A DNA stretch of 64,000 bases from Sulfitobacter sp. DSM 110093 (lineage in GTDB: Bacteria; Pseudomonadota; Alphaproteobacteria; Rhodobacterales; Rhodobacteraceae). Made by a program: the position numbers and the translations under genes. Of the stretch, positions 35,137-43,437 are shown one piece after another. The stretch lies in contig NZ_CP085167.1 of assembly GCF_022788715.1 (NCBI RefSeq), positions 372,001 through 436,000 of the forward strand. Direction: 5' to 3'. Numbering within the stretch: the first letter of the stretch is position 1; each line of letters begins with the position of its first letter. A model generated the notes under the pieces. It did no database searches. It saw only the letters and a list, made by a program, of their open reading frames with translations, and had not been told where the DNA came from.

Positions 35137-36399
35137 ATGCGCCTCAAAGCGACCACAGCCATTGCGCTGATCACATTTGCCGCCGCTCCGGCATTCGCGC
35201 AAGACAAGGCTGAGGTGCTGGGCACCTATGCCGACATCGCGCAGGCCGGATACGAAGACAGTCTGACCACCGCGCAGACGCTGCAAGCCGCTGTCGAGAC
35301 GCTGATCGCTACCCCCTCTGCCGAGGCGCTTCAGGCTGCGAAAACCGCATGGCTGGCCGCCCGCGTGCCCTACCAGCAGACCGAAGTGTTCCGCTTTGGC
35401 AACGCCATCGTCGACGATTGGGAAGGCAAGGTAAACGCATGGCCGCTGGACGAAGGCCTGATCGACTATGTCGATGCCTCCTATGGCGGTGAGACGGATG
35501 AGAACCAACTGGCTGTTCTGAACGTCATCGCCAACCCGAGCTTCACGCTGGGCGGGGAAGAGGTGGACGCCGCCGAGATCACGCCTGCGCTCCTCGAAGG
35601 GCAGTTGCATGAGGCGGGCGCGGTTGAGGCCAATGTCGCCACCGGCTACCACGCCATCGAATTCCTGCTCTGGGGCCAAGACCTGAACGGGACTGAGCAT
35701 GGCGCGGGCACCCGTCCTTGGACCGACTACGCGACCGGCGAAGACTGCACCGGCGACAACTGCGACCGCCGCGGGCAATACCTCAAAGCCGCGACTGATC
35801 TGCTGGTCAGCGATCTGGAATGGATGTCCGGCCAATGGGCCGAAGGCGGTGACGCACGCGCCGCCGTGCTGGCAGACGAAGACGCCGGGATCGACGCGAT
35901 CTTGACCGGCATGGGCTCGCTCTCCTACGGTGAGCAGGCGGGTGAGCGGATGAAGCTGGGCGTCATGCTCAATGACCCCGAAGAAGAGCACGATTGCTTC
36001 TCGGACAACACGCACAACAGCCACTACTACGACGGTTTGGGCGTGCGGAACGTCTATCTGGGCGAATATCTGCGCGTCGATGGCCGCGTGGTTTCCGGCG
36101 CATCGCTGGCTGATCTTGTTGCCAGCGCCGATGCCAGCGTCGACGAAGACCTGCGCGCCAAACTGAACGCCTCCATGGCGGAACTTGGCCAGATCAAAAC
36201 CGCCGCCGAAGCGGGTTTCAGCTATGACATGATGCTAGAGCGCGGCAATGCCGAGGGCGAAGCGCTGATCATGGGCGCGGTCGATGCGCTGGTGGATCAG
36301 ACCCGCGCGATTGAACGGGCCGTGACCGTGCTTGGTGGCGATGAGATCGCCTTTGAAGGCTCCGACAGCCTCGACGCGCCAGAGGCCGTCTTCCAGTAA
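35137..36399 (+). CDS. Imelysin-family periplasmic iron-binding protein, IrpA-like
   Basis: A 420-residue imelysin (peptidase M75-like) protein with a signal peptide ending AFAQ (residue 20). The GxHxxE motif is intact in GYHAIEFLLWGQDL (His172, Glu175), the putative metal site of EfeO/IrpA proteins. Other conserved segments: ARVPYQQTEVFRFGN and HNSHYYDGLGVRNVYLGEY. Predicted role is periplasmic or surface iron capture; no peptidase activity is expected. It begins the iron locus that includes bacterioferritin. The ATG at 35137 follows AAGGAAGGA. A stem-loop separates it from bfd. Confidence 0.9.
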   Translation: MRLKATTAIALITFAAAPAFAQDKAEVLGTYADIAQAGYEDSLTTAQTLQAAVETLIATPSAEALQAAKTAWLAARVPYQQTEVFRFGNAIVDDWEGKVNAWPLDEGLIDYVDASYGGETDENQLAVLNVIANPSFTLGGEEVDAAEITPALLEGQLHEAGAVEANVATGYHAIEFLLWGQDLNGTEHGAGTRPWTDYATGEDCTGDNCDRRGQYLKAATDLLVSDLEWMSGQWAEGGDARAAVLADEDAGIDAILTGMGSLSYGEQAGERMKLGVMLNDPEEEHDCFSDNTHNSHYYDGLGVRNVYLGEYLRVDGRVVSGASLADLVASADASVDEDLRAKLNASMAELGQIKTAAEAGFSYDMMLERGNAEGEALIMGAVDALVDQTRAIERAVTVLGGDEIAFEGSDSLDAPEAVFQ

Positions 36400-36410
36400 T
36401 CCTAATCCAC

Positions 36411-36436
36411 CTTCGGGCCGCTGCGGCGGCCCGAAG
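36411..36436 (+). terminator. GC stem-loop between irpA-like gene and bfd
   Basis: CTTCGGGCCGC (36411-36421) pairs perfectly with GCGGCCCGAAG (36426-36436) with a four-base loop and no T-run. It may attenuate or protect the upstream message rather than fully terminate. Confidence 0.5.
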
Positions 36437-36459
36437 CCAGCAAGGGAATACGAAATACT

Positions 36460-36708
36460 ATGATCGTTTGTCAGTGCCAGAATATCACCGATCGCGATAT
36501 CAACAATGCAATCGACTGGATGCGCGCCTCTGACGCGCGCACAGTCATCACTGCGGGTAAAATTTACCGCGCCTTGGGCAAAGCAGCCGATTGTGGTGGC
36601 TGCATGCCTCTGTTCTTGTCTACCATGCGAGGAAATGGCAACTTTTCCGTGCCTGTGCTGAAACCCACTCTACGTCAGGCAAAACCAAACAAGGAGACAG
36701 GTTCATGA
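36460..36708 (+). CDS. bfd: Bacterioferritin-associated ferredoxin
   Basis: An 82-residue 2Fe-2S protein that reduces stored ferric iron in bacterioferritin so it can be released. The cluster ligands Cys4, Cys6, Cys45 and Cys48 show the Bfd pattern C-x-C-x38-C-x2-C. It is slightly longer than E. coli Bfd (64 residues), with a polar C-terminal tail. Its stop overlaps the bfr start (ATGA), a direct functional link. Iron regulation is likely, but I see no clear Fur, Irr or RirA box. Confidence 0.95.
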   Translation: MIVCQCQNITDRDINNAIDWMRASDARTVITAGKIYRALGKAADCGGCMPLFLSTMRGNGNFSVPVLKPTLRQAKPNKETGS

Positions 36709-37190
36709 AGGGCGACGTAAAGGTCATCGAATATCTAAACGCGGCACTGCGCAGCGAGCTGACAGCGGTAAGCCAATACTGGCTGCACTACCGTCTGCAA
36801 GAAGATTGGGGCTATGGTCGGCTTGCCGATAAGTCGCGCGAGGAAAGCATCGAAGAGATGAATCACGCCGACAAGCTGATCGAGCGGATCATCTTCCTCG
36901 AAGGGCATCCGAATCTGCAAAAGTTGGATTCACTGCGCATTGGCGAGACCGTCAAGGAATGCCTTGAGTCCGATCTGGCTGCCGAACATGAGGCGCGCAC
37001 GCTTTATATCGAGGCACGCAACCACTGCGATCAGGTTGGGGATTATGTCTCTAAGAACCTGTTCGAGGAATTGATTGCCGACGAGGAAGGGCATATCGAC
37101 TTCCTTGAAACGCAACTGTCGCTTCAGGCCGAACTGGGCGAGGCCGTCTATGGTCAACTTCAGGCCAAGCCGTCGGACGACAGCAAGTAA
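36705..37190 (+). CDS. bfr: Bacterioferritin
   Basis: Haem-containing iron storage protein, 161 residues. All ferroxidase ligands are present at canonical positions: Glu18, Glu51, His54, Glu94, Glu127 and His130; Met52 is the haem ligand. It forms a 24-subunit cytoplasmic shell. The ATG at 36705 overlaps the bfd stop and has AAGGAGACAG upstream. A GC palindrome (37199-37222) separates it from the di-haem gene. Confidence 0.97.
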   Translation: MKGDVKVIEYLNAALRSELTAVSQYWLHYRLQEDWGYGRLADKSREESIEEMNHADKLIERIIFLEGHPNLQKLDSLRIGETVKECLESDLAAEHEARTLYIEARNHCDQVGDYVSKNLFEELIADEEGHIDFLETQLSLQAELGEAVYGQLQAKPSDDSK

Positions 37191-37198
37191 TATCGAAT

Positions 37199-37222
37199 GG
37201 CGGGCCCGGTGCAGGGCCCGCC
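37199..37222 (+). terminator. GC stem-loop after bfr
   Basis: GGCGGGCCC (37199-37207) pairs perfectly with GGGCCCGCC (37214-37222) around GGTGCA, without a T-run. It may set different mRNA levels for the bfr and di-haem parts of the locus. Confidence 0.5.
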
Positions 37223-37242
37223 GCTTATCCAAGGCAGTCCTC

Positions 37243-38784
37243 ATGCGATTCCTCATTCCGATGCTCACGGTGGCCGCCGCGAGCATGGCCGCCGCCGCTC
37301 CACAAGCTTTGGAGGAACCGCATCTTAAGGTGATCCCCCGCACCGCCGAAGAGGCCGCCCGGATCGCCAAGGTCACCGCCCCCGCGACCGAATTCGACAA
37401 ACCCGAAGCATTTGAGACGAACCCAGCAGGTGCTGCCACGGTCAGCCCGCGTGGCAATGCCGATGCGTTTTCGCTGCCCTCGGGCAATATCCCCTTTGAG
37501 CGTGAGTTGGATTTCAAAGTGGGCAACGGGCTGTTTAAAAAGCTCTGGGTTTCTTCGCCGTCTTCGACGCTGGCCTCTGACGGGCTGGGGCCGCTGTTCA
37601 ACGCGCGCTCTTGTCAGCGCTGCCACCTGAAGGACGGGCGCGGCCATCCGCCCGAGGGTCCGGAGGATGACGCGGTGTCGATGTTTCTGCGCATCTCGGT
37701 TCCCACCGCCCCCGAAGAAGCGATGAGCGAGATCGAGGCGTTTCTGCTTTCGGTGGGCGACAGCACCCCGCGCACGCGGCCCGATCCGGTCTATGGCGGC
37801 CAGTTGCAGGATTTCGGGGTGGCGGGCCATCCGGCGGAATACCGGCTGGGCCTGCGCTATGAAGAGGTTGAGGTCGCCCTGTCCGATGGCGAAACCGCCA
37901 GCCTGCGCCGCCCGACCTACAGCGCCGAAGATCTCGGGTATGGTCCCTTGGCCGATGGCGCGATGCTCAGCCCCCGTGTTGCCCCGCCGATGATCGGGCT
38001 TGGCCTATTAGAGGCGATCCCAGCTGCGGATATCTTGGCCCTCGCGGACCCCGAAGACGCCGACGGCGATGGGATCTCTGGCCGGGCGCAGATCGTCTGG
38101 TCCTTTGAACACGCGCGCCCGATGCTGGGCCGTTTCGGCTGGAAATCCGGTGCGCCGACGATCCGCGAACAATCCGCCAGCGCCTTTGCCGGGGACATCG
38201 GGATTTCATCCCCGATCTTCGATGCGGCATGGGGCGATTGCACCACCGAGCAGACCGCCTGTCGCAACGCTCCGCATGGGGATGGTGACGCGCGCGGGGC
38301 AGAGATCGACGCCGAAGGGCTGGATCTGGTGACCTTTTACAGCCGCAACCTTGCTGTGCCTGCGCGTCGTGATGTTGGCGCGCCCGAGGTGCTGCGCGGC
38401 AAGGCGGTGTTTCATGAGATCGGCTGCACCTCCTGTCACCAGCCGAAATTCGTGACCGAACGGCTAGAGGATCAGCCTGAGCAGAGCTTTCAGCTGATCT
38501 GGCCGATGACCGACCTTTTGCTGCATGACATGGGCGAAGGGCTGGCCGACAACCGCCCCGAGGGCCGCGCGAACGGGCGCGAATGGCGCACTGCGCCGCT
38601 CTGGGGTATCGGCTTGACCGAACAGGTCAACGGCCATACCCAATTCCTGCACGACGGGCGCGCGCGTTCACTGCTTGAAGCGGTGCTGTGGCACGGCGGC
38701 GAAGCACAGCCCGCCCGCGATGCCGTGGTGGAGATGCCCAAAGCCGATCGTGACGCCCTGATCCGCTATCTGGAGAGCCTCTGA
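37243..38784 (+). CDS. Di-haem oxidoreductase (DHOR family, PF06537)
   Basis: A 513-residue exported c-type cytochrome with signal peptide (residues 1-19). Two haem-binding CxxCH motifs are present: Cys124-His128 in SCQRCHLKDG and Cys395-His399 in CTSCHQPKF. The central region ADPEDADGDGISGRAQ resembles a calcium-binding loop, as in MauG/cytochrome c peroxidase relatives. It was once annotated as thiol oxidoreductase; the substrate is unknown. Its stop overlaps the next start. Placement between bfr and an imelysin gene suggests periplasmic iron redox chemistry, by inference. Confidence 0.88.
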   Translation: MRFLIPMLTVAAASMAAAAPQALEEPHLKVIPRTAEEAARIAKVTAPATEFDKPEAFETNPAGAATVSPRGNADAFSLPSGNIPFERELDFKVGNGLFKKLWVSSPSSTLASDGLGPLFNARSCQRCHLKDGRGHPPEGPEDDAVSMFLRISVPTAPEEAMSEIEAFLLSVGDSTPRTRPDPVYGGQLQDFGVAGHPAEYRLGLRYEEVEVALSDGETASLRRPTYSAEDLGYGPLADGAMLSPRVAPPMIGLGLLEAIPAADILALADPEDADGDGISGRAQIVWSFEHARPMLGRFGWKSGAPTIREQSASAFAGDIGISSPIFDAAWGDCTTEQTACRNAPHGDGDARGAEIDAEGLDLVTFYSRNLAVPARRDVGAPEVLRGKAVFHEIGCTSCHQPKFVTERLEDQPEQSFQLIWPMTDLLLHDMGEGLADNRPEGRANGREWRTAPLWGIGLTEQVNGHTQFLHDGRARSLLEAVLWHGGEAQPARDAVVEMPKADRDALIRYLESL

Positions 38785-39770
38785 TGCGCAGCCTTCTAAC
38801 CGCTACCTTTCTGCTAACCGCCGCCCCCGTCTTTGCCGGGGTGAGCGAGGTGATTAATGATCACGCCTTACCGGGTACTGCCGCTTTTGCAGACGCGACG
38901 GTAGCGCTCGACAGGGCCGCACAGGCCGATTGCACCAGCACAGCGCTGCGCCCCGCCTATCAGGAGGCTTTCGACGCATGGATGGGCATCGCGCATCTGA
39001 CCCTTGGACCGTTGGAAGAGGACGGGCGCGGGTTGGCCATTGCCTTTTGGCCAGACACACGCGGCATGGTGGGCCGCAGCGTGGCGCGATTGGTGGCCGG
39101 CGAAGACCCGATAGCTCAAGACGGTGATTTCTCAGAAGTCTCCATCGCGGCGCGGGGGCTTTTTGCGTTGGAGCGGTTGCTCTACGACGAGGCCTTTGTC
39201 GGCTATGGGCCCGACAGCTATAGCTGCACGCTGGCACGTGCCATCTCTGCCGATCTGGCCGAAGCGGCCCAGACCGTAGATGCCGCATGGCGCGAGGATT
39301 TTGCTGAAACACTGAGCAGCGCGGGCGAGGCGGGCAACGACCGTTTCCTCAGCCCGCGCGAGGCGTCACAGGCGCTTTATACGGCTTTGGCGACCGGGTT
39401 GGATTTTGTTGCAGAACAACGTTTGGGCCGTCCCATGGGCCGCTTCGATGCGCCGAAACCGCAGGTGGCCGAGGCGCGCCGTTCGGGCCGCAGCCTGCGC
39501 AATGTGGTGCTCTCGCTCGACGCCTTGCACGCGCTTGCGGACACCCTATCGGACGCGCCGACGCCCAAGACCGACGCCGCTTTTGACCGCGCGCTTACAG
39601 CCGCACGCGCCTTGGAGGACCCGATCTTTGCCGGGGTCGCAGAACCTGTGAGCCGTATCCGTGTCGAGGCTTTGCAAAACGATGTTCTCGCCATTTCCGA
39701 AGCGGCAGCCCAAGAGATCGCCCCAGCACTTGGTGTGTCGGTTGGGTTCAATTCGGCAGATGGCGACTGA
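38784..39770 (+). CDS. Imelysin-family protein, second copy
   Basis: A 328-residue periplasmic imelysin protein with a short signal peptide ending PVFAG (residue 18). It is more divergent than the first copy: the GxHxxE region reads RGLFALERLLYD, keeping Glu130 but with Phe in place of His. Segments WMGIAHLTLGPLEEDGRGLAIAFWPD and LGRPMGRF support the family. Loss of the histidine may alter metal binding, or a nearby residue substitutes. It is coupled to both neighbours by overlapping stop/start codons. Confidence 0.85.
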   Translation: MRSLLTATFLLTAAPVFAGVSEVINDHALPGTAAFADATVALDRAAQADCTSTALRPAYQEAFDAWMGIAHLTLGPLEEDGRGLAIAFWPDTRGMVGRSVARLVAGEDPIAQDGDFSEVSIAARGLFALERLLYDEAFVGYGPDSYSCTLARAISADLAEAAQTVDAAWREDFAETLSSAGEAGNDRFLSPREASQALYTALATGLDFVAEQRLGRPMGRFDAPKPQVAEARRSGRSLRNVVLSLDALHALADTLSDAPTPKTDAAFDRALTAARALEDPIFAGVAEPVSRIRVEALQNDVLAISEAAAQEIAPALGVSVGFNSADGD

Positions 39771-40846
39771 TGCCTTCGCGCCGCCATTTCCTGGCTGGTC
39801 TGGCCGCCGCCACTGGCTTGCCGCGTATGGGCTGGGCCGCCGCCGGTAGCCCCGCGTACCTTGCTGCAGCGCGCGGCCCCTCTGGCGACTATGCGCTTTT
39901 CGGACTGGACGGGACCGGCCACGACATTTTTCGCATTCCACTCCCCGACCGGGGACATGCCGCCGCCGCGCACCCCACGGCGCCTGAGGCCGTGGCCTTT
40001 GCCCGCCGTCCGGGCCGGTTTGCACTGGTGATCGACTGCGTGGAAGGCCGCGTCGCCCATCGGCTCGACACACCAGAGGGGCGGCATTTCTACGGACATG
40101 GGGCGTTTTTGCAGGGCGGAGCCATCCTCGCCACCAGCGAGAATGAGATCGACACCGGCGAAGGGCGCATCGGACTGTGGTCCCGTGCGCGGGGCTATGC
40201 GCGGATCGGAGAGATCGCTTCGGGCGGGATTGGCCCGCATGAGATCCTCCGCTTTTCCGACGATGTGCTCGTGGTGGCCAATGGCGGTATCCGTACGCAT
40301 CCCGATAGTGGGCGCGAAAAGCTGAACATCGACGATATGCGGGCCAACCTCTCTTATATCAGCGTGATGGGTGAAATGTTGGATCAAGTCGAACTGCCCG
40401 ACGATCTGCACTTGAATTCAATCCGCCATCTTGCGTTGGCCCCTGATGGGCAGGTGGCCTTTGCCATGCAATGGCAGGGTGACCCGGGGGATGGGGTGCC
40501 TCTGTTGGGGCTGCACCGACGCGGACAGGCGGCGATCCTGGCTGAGGCTGATTTGGCCGAACAAATCGCGATGCAGGGCTATGCCGGAAGCGTGGCTTTT
40601 GCGGCGGATGGAAAATCAGTCGGCATCACCTCACCGCGCGGCGGGCGGCTGCATGTTTTTGACGATCAAGGTGATTTTGTCGCCAGCCACCGCCGCGCCG
40701 ATATCTGCGGGTTGGCCTCGGGCCGGGGTGGGTTCGTTGCGACGGACGGTCTGGGTGGGATATTGGCGCTTCAGGATAAGCGCTTATCAGGACTTACCGC
40801 CGCGACGCGAGCGTGGGACAATCATTTGGTCGCGATCGACGGCTGA
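39770..40846 (+). CDS. DUF1513 family Tat-exported protein
   Basis: A 358-residue protein with a twin-arginine-type signal (SRRHFLAGLAAATGLPRMGWAA). The mature part is a predicted beta-propeller (repeated short strands, e.g. GRFALVIDCVEGRVAHRLDTPEGRHFYGHG, and GPHEILRFSDDVLVVANGG) of DUF1513. Tat export implies folding, perhaps with a cofactor, before transport. DUF1513 genes typically follow imelysin and di-haem genes in Proteobacteria, and here they are coupled (shared base at 39770). Function unknown; probably part of the same iron-handling complex. Confidence 0.85.
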   Translation: MPSRRHFLAGLAAATGLPRMGWAAAGSPAYLAAARGPSGDYALFGLDGTGHDIFRIPLPDRGHAAAAHPTAPEAVAFARRPGRFALVIDCVEGRVAHRLDTPEGRHFYGHGAFLQGGAILATSENEIDTGEGRIGLWSRARGYARIGEIASGGIGPHEILRFSDDVLVVANGGIRTHPDSGREKLNIDDMRANLSYISVMGEMLDQVELPDDLHLNSIRHLALAPDGQVAFAMQWQGDPGDGVPLLGLHRRGQAAILAEADLAEQIAMQGYAGSVAFAADGKSVGITSPRGGRLHVFDDQGDFVASHRRADICGLASGRGGFVATDGLGGILALQDKRLSGLTAATRAWDNHLVAIDG

Positions 40847-41210
40847 GTAGGGAAGGGGCAGCGACCCTTGCTGGCCGTTAAATTATACAACGTATCTCGC
40901 GATTTATAACAAGCCATGACCTGTGAAATACATAAGGGCACACGAACATTTAGTCCGTAACATTCCGTGTGCAGTTGTGCTTTCAAAGCCTCGAACAGCA
41001 ATTTCCGCGTTGAGCCCATCCTGACTTTAGCGGCAGATGGCGAGATCGAACTGTGCTTCTAGATCAAGTTGCAGAAAGCAGTTCGAAAGCAGAACATCAG
41101 GCTCTTTATCCCCCTGATGTCAGGGAAATTCCGTAGTTACGGAATATTGGGGACTATTAGAATTTTGTTTTGCTGCCAGCAGTTGCCTGATCTCGTGCTA
41201 TTCGGGACTT
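40847..41210. other. 364-base AT-richer intergenic region with palindromes
   Basis: No convincing gene. It holds CATCAGG/CCTGATG (41095-41101 with 41113-41119) and the 18-base palindrome ATTCCGTA-GT-TACGGAAT (41128-41145). Base composition is visibly lower in GC than the flanking genes. It separates the iron locus from the LacI-controlled island and could be a remnant of past insertion. No transposase fragment is recognisable. Confidence 0.5.
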
Positions 41211-42236
41211 TCAACCTCGTTGTGTCGACCCGCGCTTGATCAGCTCCACGCCGAGCCGGATGTGAGGCGTGCTGATGGCTGCGCGGTCGGCGATTGCGTC
41301 CCGTAGCAAGGTCATCGCCCCTGCGCCAACCTCATAGCGGGGCGTCGCTACAGAGGTAATGCCGGGGTTCAGGTGCCGTGACATTTCCAGATCGTTAAAT
41401 CCGCAGATACCCAAGTCCCTGGGAACGTTGATGCGACGGCGTTCGGCCTCGAACAGCGCGCCGGCGGCGAGGTCGTCGTTATTGCAAAACACGGCATCGG
41501 TGTCTGGCGCTTGCGCAAGAAGATCGCTTAGCAGTTGCCCGCCCATACCGACCGAGGACGGATGGGTCGTTGTGACAACGCGGTTCGGATCGTAAACCTC
41601 GCGCGCCTGCGCTTCTGCGGTGAAACCCGCAAGTCGGGCCTGTGATCGCGGGTCCATTCGCGCACCCAGAAATCCGGGCTTTTTGTACCCCGCATCGATC
41701 AAGTGCCGCGTGCCTTCGACAGCGCCATCGTAGTGTGAGAACCCGATCATGAGATCAATTGGGGAATCCGACACGTCCATAATCTGCACGACGGGACAGG
41801 GGGCGGACTTGAGCAGGGTCCGCGCTGCGTCGGTTTGGTCGATCCCTGCCACAATCAGCCCCGCAGGGCGCTGACGCAGGAAGGTACGCAAAAGGTTTTC
41901 TTCTTTGCTGGGGCTATAGCGGAAATTACCGATTTGCACCGATAAGCCTGACCCATCGATCACATCGTAAACACCGCGCAAGACGTCAGAAAATACCGCG
42001 TTGGTCAGCGATGGGACCAGCAACCCCACCACATTTGTCCGCTCGGACGCAAGCGCCGAAGCGGCTTGATCCGGCACATACCCAAGCAGTTCTATCGCAG
42101 CCTGAACCTTCTTCCGCACAACCGCCGAGACCATGTTGGGGGCACGAATCGTCCGCGATACAGTGATAGCGCTGACACCTGCCTCTGCCGCGACTTCGTT
42201 CAACGTAACCCGCTTGTATTTATCGTTCTTTTCCAT
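41211..42236 (-). CDS. LacI-family transcriptional regulator
   Basis: A 341-residue LacI/GalR repressor. The N-terminal helix-turn-helix is VTLNEVAAEAGVSAITVSRTIR (about residues 9-30), with the hinge helix region VQAAIELLGYVPDQAASAL. The periplasmic-binding-type sensor domain follows (VVGLLVPSLTNAVFSDVLRG; later CGFNDLEMSRHLNPGITSV). It is divergent from a TRAP-dehydratase-kinase operon and most likely represses it until a sugar-acid signal binds. Operator-like palindromes lie in the intergenic region and inside its own start region. Confidence 0.92.
   Translation of the reverse strand: MEKNDKYKRVTLNEVAAEAGVSAITVSRTIRAPNMVSAVVRKKVQAAIELLGYVPDQAASALASERTNVVGLLVPSLTNAVFSDVLRGVYDVIDGSGLSVQIGNFRYSPSKEENLLRTFLRQRPAGLIVAGIDQTDAARTLLKSAPCPVVQIMDVSDSPIDLMIGFSHYDGAVEGTRHLIDAGYKKPGFLGARMDPRSQARLAGFTAEAQAREVYDPNRVVTTTHPSSVGMGGQLLSDLLAQAPDTDAVFCNNDDLAAGALFEAERRRINVPRDLGICGFNDLEMSRHLNPGITSVATPRYEVGAGAMTLLRDAIADRAAISTPHIRLGVELIKRGSTQRG
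42162..42176. promoter_or_regulatory. Second LacI operator-like site inside the regulator gene
   Basis: GTGATAGCGCTGACA lies within the DNA encoding the helix-turn-helix and matches the intergenic operator core TGATAGCGCTGTCA at 13 of 14 bases, about 120 bases away. It could be an auxiliary operator for looping; coding constraint could also produce it. Confidence 0.35.
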
Positions 42237-42282
42237 GCCATAGACACTATCACGCGCGCCGGTCTTTGTGAATAGTTGACAG

Positions 42283-42298
42283 ATGATAGCGCTGTCAT
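42283..42298. promoter_or_regulatory. Candidate LacI-family operator for the TRAP operon
   Basis: ATGATAGC-GCTGTCAT is a 16-base palindrome with one mismatched pair and the central GC step typical of LacI-family operators. It lies between the divergent lacI-type gene and dctP-like gene, 57 bases before the latter. Confidence 0.6.
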
Positions 42299-42354
42299 TA
42301 GCGTCCGCCCATCGTCACCGTTTACGGTCACGACTTTTTAGGGAGGATAAACAC

Positions 42355-43377
42355 ATGCGCTTTACCGCTAGGCTTCTGGCCGCAACCGCAGTTGTCAGCG
42401 CCGGGCTGGCCGGTGCCGCTGCTGCACAAGATTTTTCGCTTAAGTTCCAGTCATCAGATCCGGCAGGCAACGCCAACTTCTTGCTTCAACAAGAATGGGC
42501 CAAAGACGTCGCCGCCAAAACCGACGGCCGCGTCGAAGTCGATCTGCTGCCCGTTGAAACAATCGTCGCACATACTGAATCGCAGGACGCGGTGGCGGCG
42601 GGCATTATCGACGGCCACGTGACCGACACCTCTTATTTCGCGGGTAAAGAACCGGCGTTTGGTCTGATTGCCAACCCGGTCGGGGCATGGTCTGACCCGC
42701 AGCAGATGTTCGACTTTATGGAGAACGGCGGCGGCAATGAGCTGATGAACGAAATGCTTGAACCCTACGGTTTGCACTTCATCGGTGCGACGACCCCCGG
42801 CCTTGAGGCGTTTCTGTCGAAGGTGCCGCTGGACGGCGTGGACGATCTGAAGGGGCTGAAAATGCGCGCGCCCGAAGGTATGGTGCAGAAAGTCTTTGCC
42901 GCGGCGGGCGCGTCTCCGGTCAATTTGCCTGGCTCCGAGGTGTTCACCTCGCTTGATAAGGGCGTGATCGACGCGGCGGATTATACCGTCTTCTCGACCA
43001 ACCACGCGCAGGGCATGCACGATGTGGCGAACCATCCGGTATATCCCGGCTTCCACTCCATGCCGCTGGTCGAGGTTTCGATCAACAAAGGTGTGTGGGA
43101 TTCGATGCCCGAGGATATCCAGAGCGCATTGGTAGAGTCCGTAAAAGATTTCCGGCAGCTACAGGTGTCGACCTTGGCCGAGAGCGACATGGCTGCGGTA
43201 AAAGAAGCCGAAGCCAACGCCGACATCACCGTGCATAATTGGTCCGACGCAGAGCGCGCCAAGTTCCGTGCCTTCGCCAAGACCGAATGGGAAAAGGCGG
43301 CCGAAGCATCCGACGCATCGCGCAAGGTTTATGACACGCTGACGGCCTATCTCGAAGAAAACGGGCTGCTTCAGTAA
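42355..43377 (+). CDS. TRAP transporter solute-binding protein, DctP type
   Basis: A 340-residue periplasmic receptor with signal peptide (cleavage after AAAQ near residue 23). DctP-family features include LKFQSSDPAGNANFLLQQEWAKDV, the LKGLKMRAPEGMVQKVF segment with the carboxylate-binding Arg, and GVIDAADYTVFS. It delivers an organic acid, here probably a sugar acid given the downstream dehydratase and kinase, to the membrane subunits. The ATG at 42355 has GGGAGG upstream. First gene of a five-gene operon under the LacI-type operator. Confidence 0.92.
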   Translation: MRFTARLLAATAVVSAGLAGAAAAQDFSLKFQSSDPAGNANFLLQQEWAKDVAAKTDGRVEVDLLPVETIVAHTESQDAVAAGIIDGHVTDTSYFAGKEPAFGLIANPVGAWSDPQQMFDFMENGGGNELMNEMLEPYGLHFIGATTPGLEAFLSKVPLDGVDDLKGLKMRAPEGMVQKVFAAAGASPVNLPGSEVFTSLDKGVIDAADYTVFSTNHAQGMHDVANHPVYPGFHSMPLVEVSINKGVWDSMPEDIQSALVESVKDFRQLQVSTLAESDMAAVKEAEANADITVHNWSDAERAKFRAFAKTEWEKAAEASDASRKVYDTLTAYLEENGLLQ

Positions 43378-43394
43378 GCGTCTAAGCACCAGCA

Positions 43395-43417
43395 CCCTTC
43401 CGGACAGACCGGAGGGG
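43395..43417 (+). other. Intercistronic stem-loop between TRAP receptor and small permease
   Basis: CCCTTCCGG (43395-43403) pairs with CCGGAGGGG (43409-43417) with one G-U. Without a T-run it probably stabilises the abundant receptor message or limits read-through, a common arrangement in binding-protein operons. Confidence 0.55.
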
Positions 43418-43437
43418 TGAACGCTCGGGAGGGGCAT

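Noticed and set aside
40822..41019. 65-codon minus-strand frame in the gap after the DUF1513 gene
   Set aside because: It overlaps the end of that gene, its only AGG-like site is too close to the ATG, and no motif is present.
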